Origin: Lingula anatina
Lineage: Eukaryota > Brachiopoda > Lingulata > Lingulida > Lingulidae
Assembly (NCBI RefSeq): GCF_001039355.2
Contig: NW_019773513.1
Coordinates: 100,659 to 164,658, forward strand
Reading direction: 5' to 3'
Length of the DNA: 64,000 nt
Made by a program: the position numbers and the translations under genes. Positions 21,640-35,323 of this stretch are shown one piece after another (position 1 is the first letter of the stretch; each line of letters opens with the position of its first letter). The notes under the pieces are model-generated. The model ran no database searches. It was given only the letters and a program-made list of their open reading frames with translations, and was not told the DNA's origin.

Positions 21640-23474
21640 TTTGGCTATGATACAGAGGGGTTTTAAAATATATCTTTTTTGCTTTATGGATTTCAGTTTT
21701 TATTCTGAACCAGTGGGAATTATTGTAAAGGTTGGGAAAAGAGTATAAGGGAAAAATAAAATTGCTTTGAAAGAGCACTTGGGCTGTTTTTACGTCAAGA
21801 TAACTTCATTGAAATATTTCTGTTCGTGTGAGATATTGAAAAAGAGAAAGAGTGAGATCCCTCAGTTCACCATTAATCGCACTTCAACTTTCAAGTTCCC
21901 TTTGAAACCCGTACTTCTAATCATTACTGACTTAAGACGTCTCTCCATGACTGGGTCTCTCAATGACAATGGTATCTGTCGAACCCACCTCCCATTTCAG
22001 CAAAGTGTAATCAAAATGGTGGTTAAATGTGCCACTGCCATTTTAAAAGTCACCATATGTAAATGGGATATGAGTCAAGAAAGACAATAAATGGAAATAA
22101 AAAGAAAAGAAATGAAAGAAAGACAATCAATGTTAGAGATGAAATATATACGAGAAATTGTATAACTGAAAGCAGCACTCAAATCCAATCCGTTTTATAT
22201 GAAAACAACTTTAGGATATGTGTTATCTACCTTCTAATTGCTAAAAAAGAGTTTTGTTGTTAGAGTTTCATTTTTAATGATCTTAGAAAAGGGATAAAAA
22301 GATAAACCTTGTTAAGGTAACCAGTAGACATCCTCAGTCAGATCTATCGGTCACGGATTGGTATAGGGCCTGGTAATCCTAGTTTTCAGGACTCAGGGGC
22401 TGCTGTTTAACTAAAACTGTTGATGAAAGCCGCCAGTCTGTGAACAGTGTCATAAAACACACCAGCATCCATTTAGATTGTCGAAGCTTTTACGTTTTTA
22501 AAAAAGCTTTCAAAATTATATGGATAGGCTTTAATATGGGGCACTTGTTAATCACACATACCAAACAACAACTGCAGTTGGAATATAATCTTAACGGCCT
22601 GTATATATTTTATTTTCTCAAAACTAAAACACTGTGCTGTGATCTATATTCTACGCAGTTACAGGAGACTGTTTTATTATATACCGCCAGCAGCTGTTTC
22701 AGCCGTTTCAACAAACAGCTACAGAGACACAGAAAAGATATATTAAATGCAGTGGCGCGTCTTACTTAATTTTGTTCTGCGTTTGTATTAGTTGCATCAA
22801 ATGCGTACATTTACAAAATCGGCCCTTGGGGCGCATGGGGCCCAATGAAATGCTAATAACTATGCATAATGAGTAGAAAAATAAAAACTGAGAAAAAAAT
22901 CCATATAATTTACGCTGCAGTATCATTAACTAAACATAAAGTGTATATGTACAGTGTTTAAAGTGGAAGGATGTCATATGAGGTCCCCCCCTTCGCCTCC
23001 CTTCCCCGGCACCGTCTAAGCATCATTTTAGGAGTGGGTCGTCCTAAAAATATATATGATATATACCAAGGAATATACCACATATCTATTACATGCCTAT
23101 AAAACGTACATTTGAGCACATTTTTGGGTTAGGAAATAAACGAAAAAATGACAATGTCACTCAGTGAATGCTAACAGTAACAAGTGGTAGTTGAACTGAA
23201 CATAAACCTCAGGGGCGGACCCTGTTTTGTTTTTATTTATTTATTTATTTATTTATTATATTTTTAATGACAGGCCTCGGATGCGAAGCGGGAACTGAAA
23301 ATATTCACCCAAAAAGTTCAATGTAGTCAGTTGTGTTGCTAACATTTTCTTGTATCGCTACCACCTCTAAAAACCGGAAGTCGAAAGATGATGCCTTTAC
23401 CCTTTTTTTAAAAAACAAAGGTTAACAACTTCTCTGTGTTTGGCAGTAGAATGAATTGGTCACCTACAGAGAGA
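21640..23474. other. 3' flank of copy VI and spacer before GST
   Basis: Shared array 3' flank runs to about 22780. It includes sequence matching the interior of the Tc1-like element at 14281-14420. Beyond that is unique DNA with a TTTA microsatellite near 23236-23260. A 109-aa frame at 22440 and shorter ones are not conserved with the other spacers. No gene seen. Confidence 0.55.
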
Positions 23475-25904
23475 TCAGTCTCCCCGCCAATTAGCGAACT
23501 TATTAAAATATGGCTTCTTGGTGAACTCTTCCGACTGCATGTATTTCCGAATTGCAGGAAGTGCCTGTGAAATTAGTATTATATGTTAACAAACATATAT
23601 ATCTGGATAAAAGCTTTAAAACACAATCACTTAGGACCCAAAGAAAGTGGTCCAAAATGTCAATGATTGATTATAACTTAATCTCTATTTTAAAGAAAAT
23701 ATACCTGTAGCTTATTACCTGGAATAAAAAGTGATTTAATTGGATTATTGTCATGGTCTGATGTATATGCACGTGTACCTCAAATCTGTCCATATAATCT
23801 GTTAGGTTCTGGAAGCCATCCAGGCAGCCAGGAGCAAATGCACGGTGGGTTTCAAATATCTCATATGCCATGAAATCCACATAGGTAAGCTGGGGGACAA
23901 AAAGATAACTTAAAATTACGAAAAAAATGCAGTATTCAAAAATGTAGAATTGAATGACGGTATATATGTGCCTTTCTCGATTTATGGTTTATGTTGATCA
24001 AAGTATAACGGTATAATAATATATTTGATATAAATCATAATAATTTGTAATTTTTATAAACCAGAACAAACTAGCAAACGTTTATAAAAACCCTACAGTG
24101 TCCAGGCTTTTAACACCCCTTTAAAACATTTAATTTTCGAATTATCATTTTCTCTCTTAATTCCACTTACATTATTTCCAGCAAACCAAGGAAAATCTCC
24201 CAGAAAATCCGAGTATTGCTTCAACTTGCTCGGCAGTTTATCCAGGTACTCAATTCTTCTTTGTTCCTGTTAGATAAAGGGTGCTTTCCCAGAGATTTAG
24301 ATCGATCTAAAGATTAAGATTTAGATCGACCTAACTCCCTGGGGGTTCACGCTAAATTGCAGTCAGCCGAGCGGGCACCATAGTTAATTACCCCCTTACA
24401 GCTTTTAGTAGGCGTGACAGACGCTTTAGCCGACCAAGCTGACAGTAATCTAGTGAGACACCCCACAGGGATAGATCGATCTAAAAATCTATGGAAATGG
24501 GGTGAAAGAAAGCTCTTTATAAAATGGATATTACACCTTTGGTTATCAATCATACATGTAGTTTAAAGAAGCATATGCGTGGTGCTGAAAATAATGCCTT
24601 TTGTTGATAATGTCTTCGCTAACGCAATGACTGATGTGCCACTTTCTGGCTCTGGGTCTGAACATTGCTTTTATTTGAAACATGGTAGATTGAGATTCAG
24701 TGATTAATTTACAAAAAAAAATCAATTATAAAATCGGTGTGTTTGTCAATGTTATCTTTAAAACGGCTGGGGAATTGTGAGAAATACTTACGTAATTCCC
24801 CATTTTAAAGAAGTCATTGTAACAGACGTAAATTAAATCCCACGTAAAATCGTTTACTTGATAATCGATGACGTCACATCTTATTGTCTCTGCCTCTGAC
24901 TTGGGACCTGAAACAAGCAACATGTCCATATTAACTCAAAGTGGTTCTCTCTTTTATTCTTGTGATAACAACTCAATGCGGATTGCAGGTCAATCGCCAA
25001 TATTATACCATCAAAGTTTGAAAAATTGCAATATTTAATTTACAATATCCAAGTTAAGAAGTCCGAACACTGCCAAAACAAAACAAAACAAAACAAAACA
25101 AAACAAATCAAAACAAAAAATCGTCGGTCCTTTTGATAAACAGCCCTCGGCTTGATGAAAAACCTTTGGAAGTGCACAGGTGTATAGAAGAAAAGTTCTC
25201 TAGCCAAGAATTTAATGTAGGTGATTCTATAGGCGGATAAGGAGGATAAGGATAAGGTGGCCCGCGCTTCTCATTGCCTTGTACAGGTGACATTCGTCCT
25301 ATTACCTCACCTGTACTAATCATACAGGACCCCAGACTTCAATTCTATTCCTAGGACCACCATCCCTGTCTCTCCAGACTTAGGTCTTTCTTTAAATAAA
25401 ATACCGCAGTTTCTCGTCAATAATTCCATCAGAAGTTTTCAAAGATTGAAAAACTGAAAAGTTAAGCGTTTTAAGACGCTTAAAATTTTAAATAAAAAAT
25501 ACTGACACAAGTTATGTTTTCTTGCCAGATGTCTTATAATGGCGTGGCTCTGCGCAAGTTTAGTGTCGCCATCTATCCAGTAAGGGAGCTGGAAAAAAAG
25601 AAAAAATGATAATACTTCACTATATGTTGTCTTTGGATCCCTAAGCCAAGTGTTTCAGAACAGCAGAATAATTTCGATCATCAAATAACCTTTAAAACTA
25701 TTATTAGCCATATAACCTATGTATGTGGAAAAGACTGTTATTAGATCTGGTTTTACGTGTATCACCAATACGAGGCAGTTGGGCGGAGTGTGCGGTGAAA
25801 TTTAATCGAGATTATGAGGTAAGTATATTCCCTTATTGGCTGAATTCCTAGACCATATTGGCAGAAATATTGACTTTTCTGCTATCCTTACAAAAATGCC
25901 ATAC

Positions 25905-25937
<33 letters not shown>

Positions 25938-27912
25938 GGGCTGAAACAAATCAACCAAAATATTATTTTTCCATTGTTAATTTTATATATTTATAATTTA
26001 TTAAAATATTTAAAGCGCATTACGAAAAAAAAGTACCAGGAGCTATACATGTAGGGATATCATTTTCGTAAAATCTGACCGCTAATGTTTTCCTAAAGTT
26101 TTACCTGATTTTTTTTATTTTTAATTTTTTAGTATTATCATTATTATTATTATTATTATTATTTATTTATTTTTTTTTTGAAAATGTGATGTTTAGTAAG
26201 ATATATACACAAGTTCTTTTGAAAGTTTGTTCACTCATTGAAAGGCCTATTAAACCATGATAAAGCTGATCATACACATACTTACATTTGGAAACGGCAC
26301 TCCAAGGGTAAACTTTATTTTAAGCCACGGGTCCAAACTGAAGTCCGGGGCTAAAGTGAAAGAAAATAACAAACATTGGTCAATCGAAATTGAACATAAT
26401 TCTGATTATTACGTGTAGAAAAAGTTTTAGTGGTTTTAATGTTAGTAATCAGGTGACACGTATGAACAGTTCATTAATTTCTCTCTCTCTCTGTTTGTGT
26501 GTGTGTGTGTGTGTGTGTATCTGTGTGTGTGCATGCACACGTGTGTGCGTGCGCTCATACATGAGAGAGAGTGAGAGAATGAGAGAGAGAGAAGAGAGAG
26601 AGAGAGATGTAAACAGAGAGGTACCTGGCCCTGGTGTATGACGCCTGTCTTCGAACTCTTCTCCTACATAATGGAGCAACATTCGGATGGGGTGGGCAAG
26701 CTGAAAAGATAAGATGGAATGTCCATTTATTGCCGATCACACGAACGAGAGTCCCTAGTGATACAGGTTTTAGTTCCCATTGATACGTCCAGGTAAACCC
26801 AGTCCTAGATTGTGACCCACTTACGTCACGCTAACCCTAACCTGTGTGAATCAAACTGAGGGCGTGTTCTCTGTTACACGCAGCTACATAGCATTTGTTT
26901 TGGAAAAATGTGTTTACCAACATGTGTTTACCAACATGTGGTTACCAACATGTGTTTACCAACATGTGGTTACCAACATGTGGTTACCAACATGTGTTTA
27001 CCAACATGTGGTTACCAACATGTGCTGGAAACTGTAGCATTGGAATTGACCAGCCTGCATTACAAGGCGATTTATTTTCTTTCCCCATATCTTAACTAGT
27101 GCTACTTGACATGTAACTAGTAAACCAAATGCTAACTTGATATTTTGATACTCCGTTGCCAGCCTGAGTAGTTAAGGTCACAAGTCTTACAGTTGATGTG
27201 TTGCGTTGCGCATTTTTTATATACACTGCTTAAAGGACCCCATATACATTGGCGAAAAATAATATACGTCGCAGATTTTGCTCAACGTACATTCACGTAG
27301 GTATGCATGTTCACTTGGTGAACCTAAATGCAAAGCTGGTGTCAGAATTTAAAAAATGTTAGTTCTAAATTGGCCATTTACTAACAAAAAGGATATTTAA
27401 ACATTCATAGACGTGTCGTGCTCTACATGTATGATTGGGATTAGTTTGGGGCAATACAAAAATTGAGAAGAGATAAATCGCCCGCATAACCGAACTATAT
27501 ACACGTAATCTATATGTCTGTGTATGTCAGTTACCTCAGCTAGGTCAGACTTGTAGTTAATTTTATTTAAAACGCAATCGAGGTCATACTGCGTGAACTA
27601 GTTATTAAACACCTTTTGTGTACGCCCTAGATTTCAGAGTCTTTTATTATCAGTAAACCTCAGTAAAGCAGCCTCCTCAGATGCCTGCTGAAAGTAAATG
27701 TAGCTGCCCGTACCGTGGCAATAATCTCCTCATTTACCATACGATACCATACGTCGATACCATCTTCCCCCAATAAATCTCTCCCTTAAAAAGTAATCTC
27801 TCCGCTCGTTCACAGAATACACAATAAGTAATTCTCTTAAATTAACCAAAAGATTTTATTTACAGTTAATACGTACCCCCCTCATGTCCCAATATCCCAA
27901 CACGGGAGCCAT
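23475..27912 (-). CDS. Mu-class glutathione S-transferase, 8 exons
   Basis: Cytosolic enzyme that conjugates glutathione to electrophilic xenobiotics and lipid peroxidation products. Minus-strand exons: 27877-27912, 26625-26700, 26286-26350, 25507-25588, 24792-24907, 24171-24266, 23779-23889, 23475-23564. All have AG acceptors and GT donors and join in frame to 223 aa (family about 218). It starts M-A-P-V-L-G-Y-W, with catalytic Tyr7. The thioredoxin-like half continues with L-A-H-P-I-R-M-L-L, the loop T-P-G-P-A-P-D-F and the GSH-binding L-P-Y-W-I-D-G and Q-S-H-A-I. The helical half has [22 protein letters not shown] and the C-terminal N-K-F-A-N-W-R-G-D. The mu loop and the eight-exon layout separate it from alpha, pi and sigma classes. 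It lies downstream of CE-E in the same orientation. It appears intact. Confidence 0.95.
24285..24497. mobile_element. Fold-back, MITE-like insertion in GST intron 5
   Basis: The ends TTTCCCAGAGATTTAGATCG (left) and the complement of the right end (TTTCCATAGATTTTTAGATC) form imperfect ~25-bp inverted repeats around a 213-bp segment. It contains repeated GATCGATCTAA words. Part of the interior (GGTCGATCTAACTCC type) recurs near 28045, suggesting a dispersed family. No coding capacity. Confidence 0.45.
26480..26610. repeat. Compound CT/GT/GA microsatellite beside GST exon 2 donor
   Basis: Consecutive (CT)n, (GT)n, (CA/TG) and (GA)n runs lie in GST intron 2. They end about 15 bp from the exon 2 donor. 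Open frames across it on both strands are low-complexity artefacts. Confidence 0.9.
26914..27025. repeat. 14-bp minisatellite, 8 units, in GST intron 1
   Basis: The unit is TTACCAACATGTGK. It is repeated eight times with only the last base varying (T, G or C). Because 14 is not a multiple of 3, overlapping frames read the same peptide in all three phases. That explains several spurious short ORFs here. Confidence 0.95.
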
Positions 27913-28535
27913 GGTTTAATCGGGACCTCAGCGTTTTAAAGTCTCGACCTTACTGAGCATATGAAGCTGTGACCTTCATCTCGTGGCAATGGAAAATGGC
28001 GCACATGCTTAGGGTTCATTCCCAGTGAAACTATCGTTCTAGTTAGGTCGATCTAACTCCGTGGAGACTTTCGCCGAATGCAATCAGATATACAGATTTT
28101 AAAACACTTTTGTTTTCAACTTACTCGTATAATCACCGGCTTTTCTGTTTTTTTTTTTTTTTTTTTTTTTTTTTTCAAATACCAGGAGAAGAAAGGTTTT
28201 ATTGGAAATGGGTCCTATCTCAATATTTCTGTAAAGATTTGACTGATAAGTATCATAGTGAATTAAACAAAATGTGTCGGTCTTACCTTAATTTGGAAAA
28301 GTTTTTTATGTGATTTTAAACAGAAATAGGGCTAAAATTGCTCCTGTTGAACATCAGTGAAATCTTCAAATTAAAAAAAAAAATCAGTATTTTTTGCTTT
28401 TTACTAGTACTAACAAAGCAAATGATTTTATACAGACTGAAATTATATGAGGTAGCGTTAGGCGTTAGCCGTCCTGAGAAAAGAATGCAGACATATGGAC
28501 TGCAGCACCTGTTGCTTTACACAGCTTAACTGCCT

Positions 28536-28808
28536 GGGCCCAGTTTTATAAAGGACGTTTAGCACTAACCAGTGGATAAGCCTAACCAGTGGATAAATTC
28601 TCCTAACACCCATTAACTAAAAGATGGTTAAATTGTGTTTCATATACAGTCTTCTGACGGAAAACAACCAATTACTGGCCAGTGTTTACCTGGCCAGTGT
28701 TTAACTGGATTAAATAATTATTTAAAGATCAGTTAACTAACAGACTGTTAAGGTCTGGTAAGAGTTAAACACTGGTTAGTGCTAAACGTCCTTTATAAAA
28801 CTGGGCCC
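28536..28808. mobile_element. MITE with ~38-bp terminal inverted repeats and 5-bp TSD
   Basis: A 273-bp element begins GGGCCCAGTTTTATAAAGGA and ends with the complement of the same sequence. The two arms match over about 38 bp, through GTTTAGCACTAACCAGTG. The flanking 5-mers TGCCT at 28531-28535 and 28809-28813 are identical, a target-site duplication. The interior is non-coding and rich in TTAACTG/CAGTTAA words. It sits between the start of the GST (27912) and the 3' end of CE-E (29015), within the likely GST upstream region. Confidence 0.9.
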
Positions 28809-29014
28809 TGCCTTTTACCCGAAAATACCACGACGGAACTGAAAAAGTCCCCTTCAAATCCCCTTCATGACACACGCATTTAAAACACTTTGCAGAGAAT
28901 CGGAATATCAATGTTGTTTTCAACGTAGACAACAATATCGATAAACACTATAGTGTCAAAAAAATAAAATAAACTTGTTTTGAAGTGTTTAAAATATATG
29001 AAATTCAACAAACG

Positions 29015-32000
29015 TTAAGTCCGAAAGGAGACCTCCCAATGTTTTAACCCACTATATTCAAACTTAATTGGAACGAGTAATGATTTTTGAATAGTTTTCA
29101 TCCAAAATTTGACCCGTTCTGGAATGACACACCTCTCTCCCACTATGACGTCACCAAATTCGAGATAGTGCTCTTTATTCACAGTGTATTCCTCCCATAT
29201 TGCTGGGACAGGCTCTGGCATGTTTGGATTTTTGAAACAAGTCATAAGTTATAATAACAATTTAACCCGATTAAAATACGGGAAAGATTATCTGTTGTCA
29301 GGTGTCATCAATTAAGTAATGAGTAATTTGAAGTTAAAATGTGCAAACCTTTTCAACATGAGATGCAAAAAGGCAGCAATACTGCATATACACTGTAGTA
29401 GCGTTAGAAAAACAGACAAATTGATGTAGCTTGGCGGGTTTGAAAGGCAAATGGTTTTGGGACAATTAGAATTTCTTCACTAATAAAGTTCTGTGCGCGT
29501 GTTTCAGCGTAACTTTTAAACATGGATGATATTCACGAAATTTCTTCTAAATGTCCTTTTGTTAACCAAAATGGAGTTCATTAACAGTGGATTCAATAAG
29601 GTTTATATGTTAGTTTCATGGTATCATAAAATTTAATACTTGAGGTATGATTTACTCAATTACATTTTAACGGGAAACTGCGGTCATTAAATCCAGCTTA
29701 AACTGCTCCTTTATAGTAAAAGTAATTGTGATCACATTCAGATAATACAACTCAGCTTACCCGGTCTTGGCAAAGTTTGACCAATATCGTATCATCATTT
29801 TAGACAAATACTTCTCATCGTCCGTGGAAGTAGCACCGGAGACGAAAGGTTCGTGTGAACCAATCATAAAATGAAGATCATCTCCGTGACTTGCACGCTG
29901 AAACCAAGGTGGTAAACCAGACGCAATGTTCCCATTTTGTGGTTTTCTCATGAAGTAGTAAAGGTATGTCGACCCCTCTTCTTCAGAGATATGAGGAGTC
30001 ATGATTTCAAAAACTGGTTGCGTGAAGGAAATATCAGTGCCGAAGTCGACATAATTACGTGCTGTTTCTATTTTGGTGGCGTTTTTGTCATAGTAGAATT
30101 TGGTAACTGCACTGACAACGTCTGGGTTGTTTTCAAACACCAATTTTGTCATACCAGGAATCAGTGTGTCTCGGAAGAAAAGTGGATCAATTCCGTCGGT
30201 GAACATATTCCTGACAAAGAATCCTCCGTCCCCATTGAGAAATCCAGCAACGAAGTCGAAAGAACGGAGTTGCTGCAAAACAATAGGATCGCTTAACATC
30301 TCTGATATTGGTTTAGTAAGCAAGACACCATCGACCGCAGGTGTATAAACAGACCCAGAGACTCCTATAGTGGCTTTCACACTGGCATTCATGAGTGTCT
30401 CGGCATCTATGGTGCGTAGACAGTCTACAAGTGCCGTGGTGTTTGCCGTTGGACAGCCAACAATGTTCCCAGCTCTCACAGCAAGTTCTGGACCATTTTC
30501 TGACATTGCCCAAAAAGCATTGGCAGTACCACTCTGGCTTATCAAGCGGTGGAAGAGTCCAGACGACACATGCGTCAGGGCCAATAGTGTCACGCAACTG
30601 CCACCCGCAGATTCGCCAAAAAGTGACACTCTGAAATACCCGAAAACCACCAGTGTCAATTTAAACCTTTACTGTTTTAAAGTTGGCCAAGATAACTGAA
30701 CCATTGACAGTCTATGCCGAGAATTGTGGCCATATTGAGATCGCGTGGTTTTCCTACAAAAAGTTAGTACTGAAATAATAACATTCGTTGTGCACGGGAA
30801 AAATACTGGTTTGTAAAACTTAGGTAAAGATACTAACTTGACAAAACCGCTTATCAATAAATATCAACTGAAAAAAAATACAAAAAAAAACAACTCCAGC
30901 TATTGTTCACATTTAAGCTAAATGGTGCAATAGTTTTGTCACCCCTCTGTATAACTCTACAGTACTGTTTCATAAGCCAAATGGTCCTGCCAATCATAAG
31001 GGGTTTATTCAATTCTCCACTACCATGCATATTATGTAACATTGTTAACTAAGTAATTGGCCAACAGGATAGATAAGAGATTTTGTAACTCATTAATATT
31101 CTTAGTCACTGAATATTTACGGAGGTATATACCTTTCAGGGTCCCCGCCAAAGTACTGGATATTGTTCTTGGTCCACTTCAGCGCCTCAATTTGGTCCCA
31201 GAGTCCTATATTACCTGGTATGCTGTCGTCACCAATGCTGAGAAACCCGAACACATTCAGGCGGTAGTTCACAGACACGACGATGACGTCACCTGTTACA
31301 GCTAAAATATGGAAGAAAATCAGACTGTCAGTTTCAATGCGAATACCCCTGTATATAAAAATATTCCGTGCTTTGTATAGGTCCGCTGCTCGTCGAACTT
31401 AAACTTAACAAGGTACAGTGTACCAAAAATATACAGACAAAAAGACTTAATCAAGACAAGGCCATATAAATGAACACACATGTATACTGGTGGTGGTATG
31501 AAAAATACCATGAGTATACCATGAACATTTGACACATCCTCACCAAACTCGATTTTTTCATTTCATATTAATACAGTGGGATTATCTTCATTTTCGAAAA
31601 TTTGAATACAACGAAACATGAGTTAAACCAAGGGAGATTTCCTCGGAAAAGTCTCAATTGTGTCAGAAAACATTCATACATTTAGTTGCCACTCTAATAG
31701 TAAAGCATAATGTGGTAAGTGGAAATAAAAAATTCTAGAGATGTGGGTTTTAAGAAATTCATTACAGCGTATGAAGACTTTGACTTATACATGTAAATCT
31801 GAATTCTAATACTGTGGATGATGCTGACACACACAATAATATAACTGTATATAAATTACTTAAAGCAGAGAAAACAATTTTCTATTCACCGGCATTACTA
31901 ACCGTTACTTACAGAATTTCATGAAAACGTATACGGTATTGCATACATATTCATCTTTATTGCAAGAACACTTTTTACACCATTTGAAAGTTTTGCTCAC

Positions 32001-33087
32001 CGAATTCTTTGAAACTATATGTAGACGCTCCACCTGTGATATATCCTCCACCATATATCCAGACCATTACTGCCATATTGTTGGTACTGTTTGTGGATCC
32101 AGGAACAAAAACGTTGAGTGTCAGGCAATCTTCTGAAATCTACCGAATAAAGTGTATGGACAATAAATTATCTAGTGGTTTTATCACTGCCACAATGCAA
32201 TTGGAAGAGGGAGGTTTTTAAATAATATTTCTCGTAATTATTATATTGGTGGAACTGTTTGTGGACCGAAGAACAAAAACATTATGTGTCAGGCAAACCT
32301 ACATGACAAAGAGTGAAGATCATAGTTTTTTATTTGTTAGCGTATTTGGGCTTCCGCTTTTAATATACCTAATGTTATTTTGCATATCGTGTCTACATGT
32401 ATCTTAAGAGAGCACGTTTTGGCTGAAGACGATTTGTTGAGAGAGAGAGAGAGACAGAGAGAGAGAAGGGGGACAAAGACCCTTCACTTTGTGCAAATCA
32501 AACCTGGACTAGGAATGATCTCACTGACCTATCGATTTTCATCTGTAGGATGGGTTACAAATTAAATTCTCTCTTTATTTTTCATTTATTTATTTATCCA
32601 TCTATTGTTAATTTTTCTTGATCCTCCACAGAAAGACAACCTTGCTTTTAAATGTTCTATGTATAGGCTGAAGAGAACATCTTAATTCCTTGATAAATTT
32701 AAGGTTATTCCAAGCACATTTTCCTTTTACCAAGAGACCCACTGACGAGGCAAAAGAACGCGTTAAGTATATAGCGTGTATTACCGTCTCAACATCTGGA
32801 AAGCCATAAGGATTCGGCAAGTTTTGCATGCAGTCAGGCCCAAACGCCGTGGCATCTTTAACACCTTCCCAGTTCTCTGCAGGCTCTGGTAACCTAAACC
32901 TGAGATCTCCCACTGGAGGCTTGGCGAATGGTATACCTAAGAATACATCCACTCTGTTCCCATGTACAGTTTCTGTCGCTCCCTGTAACGCTCCGTTGTC
33001 AATGTACACAATGGTCTGGGATTTCACTCCCTCCAGAATTACAACTGCCAGAGAGGCGCAGATGCCAATCACAGTCCAAGACTCCAT
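29015..33087 (-). CDS. Carboxylesterase CE-E, 5 exons, defective last acceptor
   Basis: Type-B carboxylesterase/cholinesterase family (alpha/beta hydrolase), predicted secreted. Exons on the minus strand: 32785-33087, 32001-32139, 31133-31301, 29761-30630, 29015-29231; 565 aa. The chosen start, M-E-S-W-T-V-I-G, gives a clean signal peptide; an upstream in-frame Met would bury it. Oxyanion-hole G-G-G-Y is in exon 2. The nucleophile elbow G-E-S-A-G-G opens exon 4 (Ser about 211), the acid is Asp in G-D-G (about 338) and His is in A-S-H-G-D-D-L (about 452), so the triad is complete. Intron phases equal those of CE-A to CE-D. Odd: exon 5 should begin just before N-P-N-M-P-E-P, but the preceding dinucleotide is AA, and an in-frame TGA lies between it and the nearest upstream AG. 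It is therefore a pseudogene, a non-canonical site or a base error. Substrate unknown. Confidence 0.85.
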
Positions 33088-33338
33088 GCTACATGTAAAC
33101 CAACTGTGAGAACACCGCTTGGATTTGTCTAATTTCACTGATATGACAGTTTGAAGAGCCCTGCTGCATAAAAAATCACTTTTATATACTGAAATTCCAG
33201 CGACGTGCCTTATTTCACCTAGTTACGTGGCAGCTGCGTATGTGGCTATGGTATTTATATAATTATATTATTTGAAGCTAATCGTCAGTTTTTATGTTGT
33301 TTCAGTTACCCATTGCCTGTATTCTGTCATAAGGGTAG

Positions 33339-33381
<43 letters not shown>

Positions 33382-35323
33382 ATAATAATAATAATACCAA
33401 CACTACTAATAATAATGATAATAATGCCCAGTTGTTTACCTAACATCCGTTTACATAAATAGATTTTTAATGTCAGTGAATCTGCCAAAATTATTATTTG
33501 CTATCCGAAATTAATTCTCAGTGTTGGATGTATAGAGTACCTATGAATATAACAGATACATGTATGGCGAACATGGCACTTTTGTCCTAACATTGGGTGC
33601 CAACAGTATGTTCACTTGCGCCAACGTATGTCGTATCTTTGAAAGCAGATAATTATCAGGCGGTGTACTTAATTGATTCATATTTATTACAAAACAAAAT
33701 TAAGATGTGAATGGGATACATGATAAGTACATGATAAGCATCAGGTGAGTGACACGACAGCGAGACAGCGAGTGCCGTTGACACATTAATTAATGTGTTG
33801 TTATGGTTGTGACATGAAATGTCCATTGTGTACAGTGATTGTGTTGGGGGAGATTCGAAAAAGGAAATGATAGGAACAGGTATTATGTTTGTCATCGAGG
33901 TATAATTTGAACATTGTGAAGAAAAGAAACTTTTAGGCAACTCTCAGCAAAAGATCAAAAACAAAGTCGATTTGGATTGTCGTAATTAGAAGATGCCCGT
34001 TTAACAATAAAGTAATGTGCAATGAAGAAGCATGAAATGAACGGTATACTTTCTTTTATGTTTAATGTCAAGTGTACAATCAAAACCCAAGGCATTCTGT
34101 GTGACGTTTTTTCCATACATTGACGCTACCTCACGGGGAGAAGGGTTTCTCTCCATTTTGCCCTGCAAATGTTCATATGTGTGTTAGAGCTTAGGTTTTC
34201 TATGGTAGTGATAAAATTCAAAAGTCCAAGCAGAGACATATATATGATAAGAACTTCACACGGTCCTATGCCTTGACCTTAGGTGTTGCATGTACAGTAG
34301 AGCTTCTATCGCGTAGATAATTTATCACTTCCCTGGTCGATGTTTACTTGAATACCAGAAATGGAAGGGGAGAAGGAAGAGACATGCTGGCGCTTTTATA
34401 AATACATATTTATTATAAATACCTTGATAAGGCGCTTTTGATATGAACGTACACAGTGCAAAACGAATTCTAAGTGAAATACCAAGGACTAAGAGACGTT
34501 TTAGTGCTGTAAATTACAGAGTGAAATTTAGAAAATAAGAAAATAAGTCAGCAGCTGTTAACAGTGTGAAATACCTGTAAAAACGGATCCCGTGGGTAGA
34601 CACCTTTATATAAACAGCCGTTTATTATAAGTGACCAGTACAAATACAATACATATATGTAAATGGGATATTTATTCAAATATATAATAGTAGTTGCACT
34701 TTTAAGTTAAAACATGTATCTTGAAACTATTCTCTACAGTTGATTTTTAAAATGCGCCCCCCCCTCCTTCAAATAATCCTGGATCCGCCTCTGATTATGT
34801 TCCAGTAATTTATTCAAAATGGCGATATTAAGACAAGTACCTGATAACGATTTGCCAGAGGACGGTGTGCTGTGATAGGGAATATGAAATTCGAGAAATG
34901 CTCTTCATTTTTAATCATTCCATAAAATTAACACATTTTTATCACTCTACGCCAAGTCGATCATTACGCATGAATAATACAATACATATGGTATCTCAAT
35001 GACCACTACATAATCTTAGCACACAATGGAGAAATCTACTTGTAAGTATCTTATTCTATAAAAAAGTGCACTTATTAAATTCACTATCTGAAATTACAAA
35101 TCACGCCGGTAATAACAGATTAACAATGCTTTTAAAATCTTTTTCACAGGAAAACAGCTCTTTTATCGAATTTGAAACAATACAAGGTTTTCCTGAAGAC
35201 AATGCATGTTATGATTAGGGATTAATTACAGATATTTTATGACTAAAGTGACTAAAGATAGTACTCGCATTTTATAAGTAAACTGCTCTCAACTTCATAT
35301 GCCATATTTATGAGAGCGAAAGT
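33088..35323. other. Divergent intergenic region between CE-E and CE-A
   Basis: A 2.3-kb region separates the divergently transcribed CE-E and CE-A starts. It holds a (TAC)n/(AAT)n microsatellite at about 33343-33425. Near 34757-34795 is a short stretch (CCTCCTTCAAATAATCCT) also found at 19870-19905, a dispersed repeat. At about 35087-35250 is one copy of the ~168-bp module duplicated upstream of CE-D. No gene seen. Confidence 0.6.

Noticed and set aside
26909-27025. CRISPR-like array
   Set aside because: Units are contiguous 14-mers without spacers, in a eukaryotic intron.
26846-27099. Three overlapping frames with the same Thr/Asn/Met-rich repeat peptide
   Set aside because: A 14-bp minisatellite read in all phases, inside GST intron 1.
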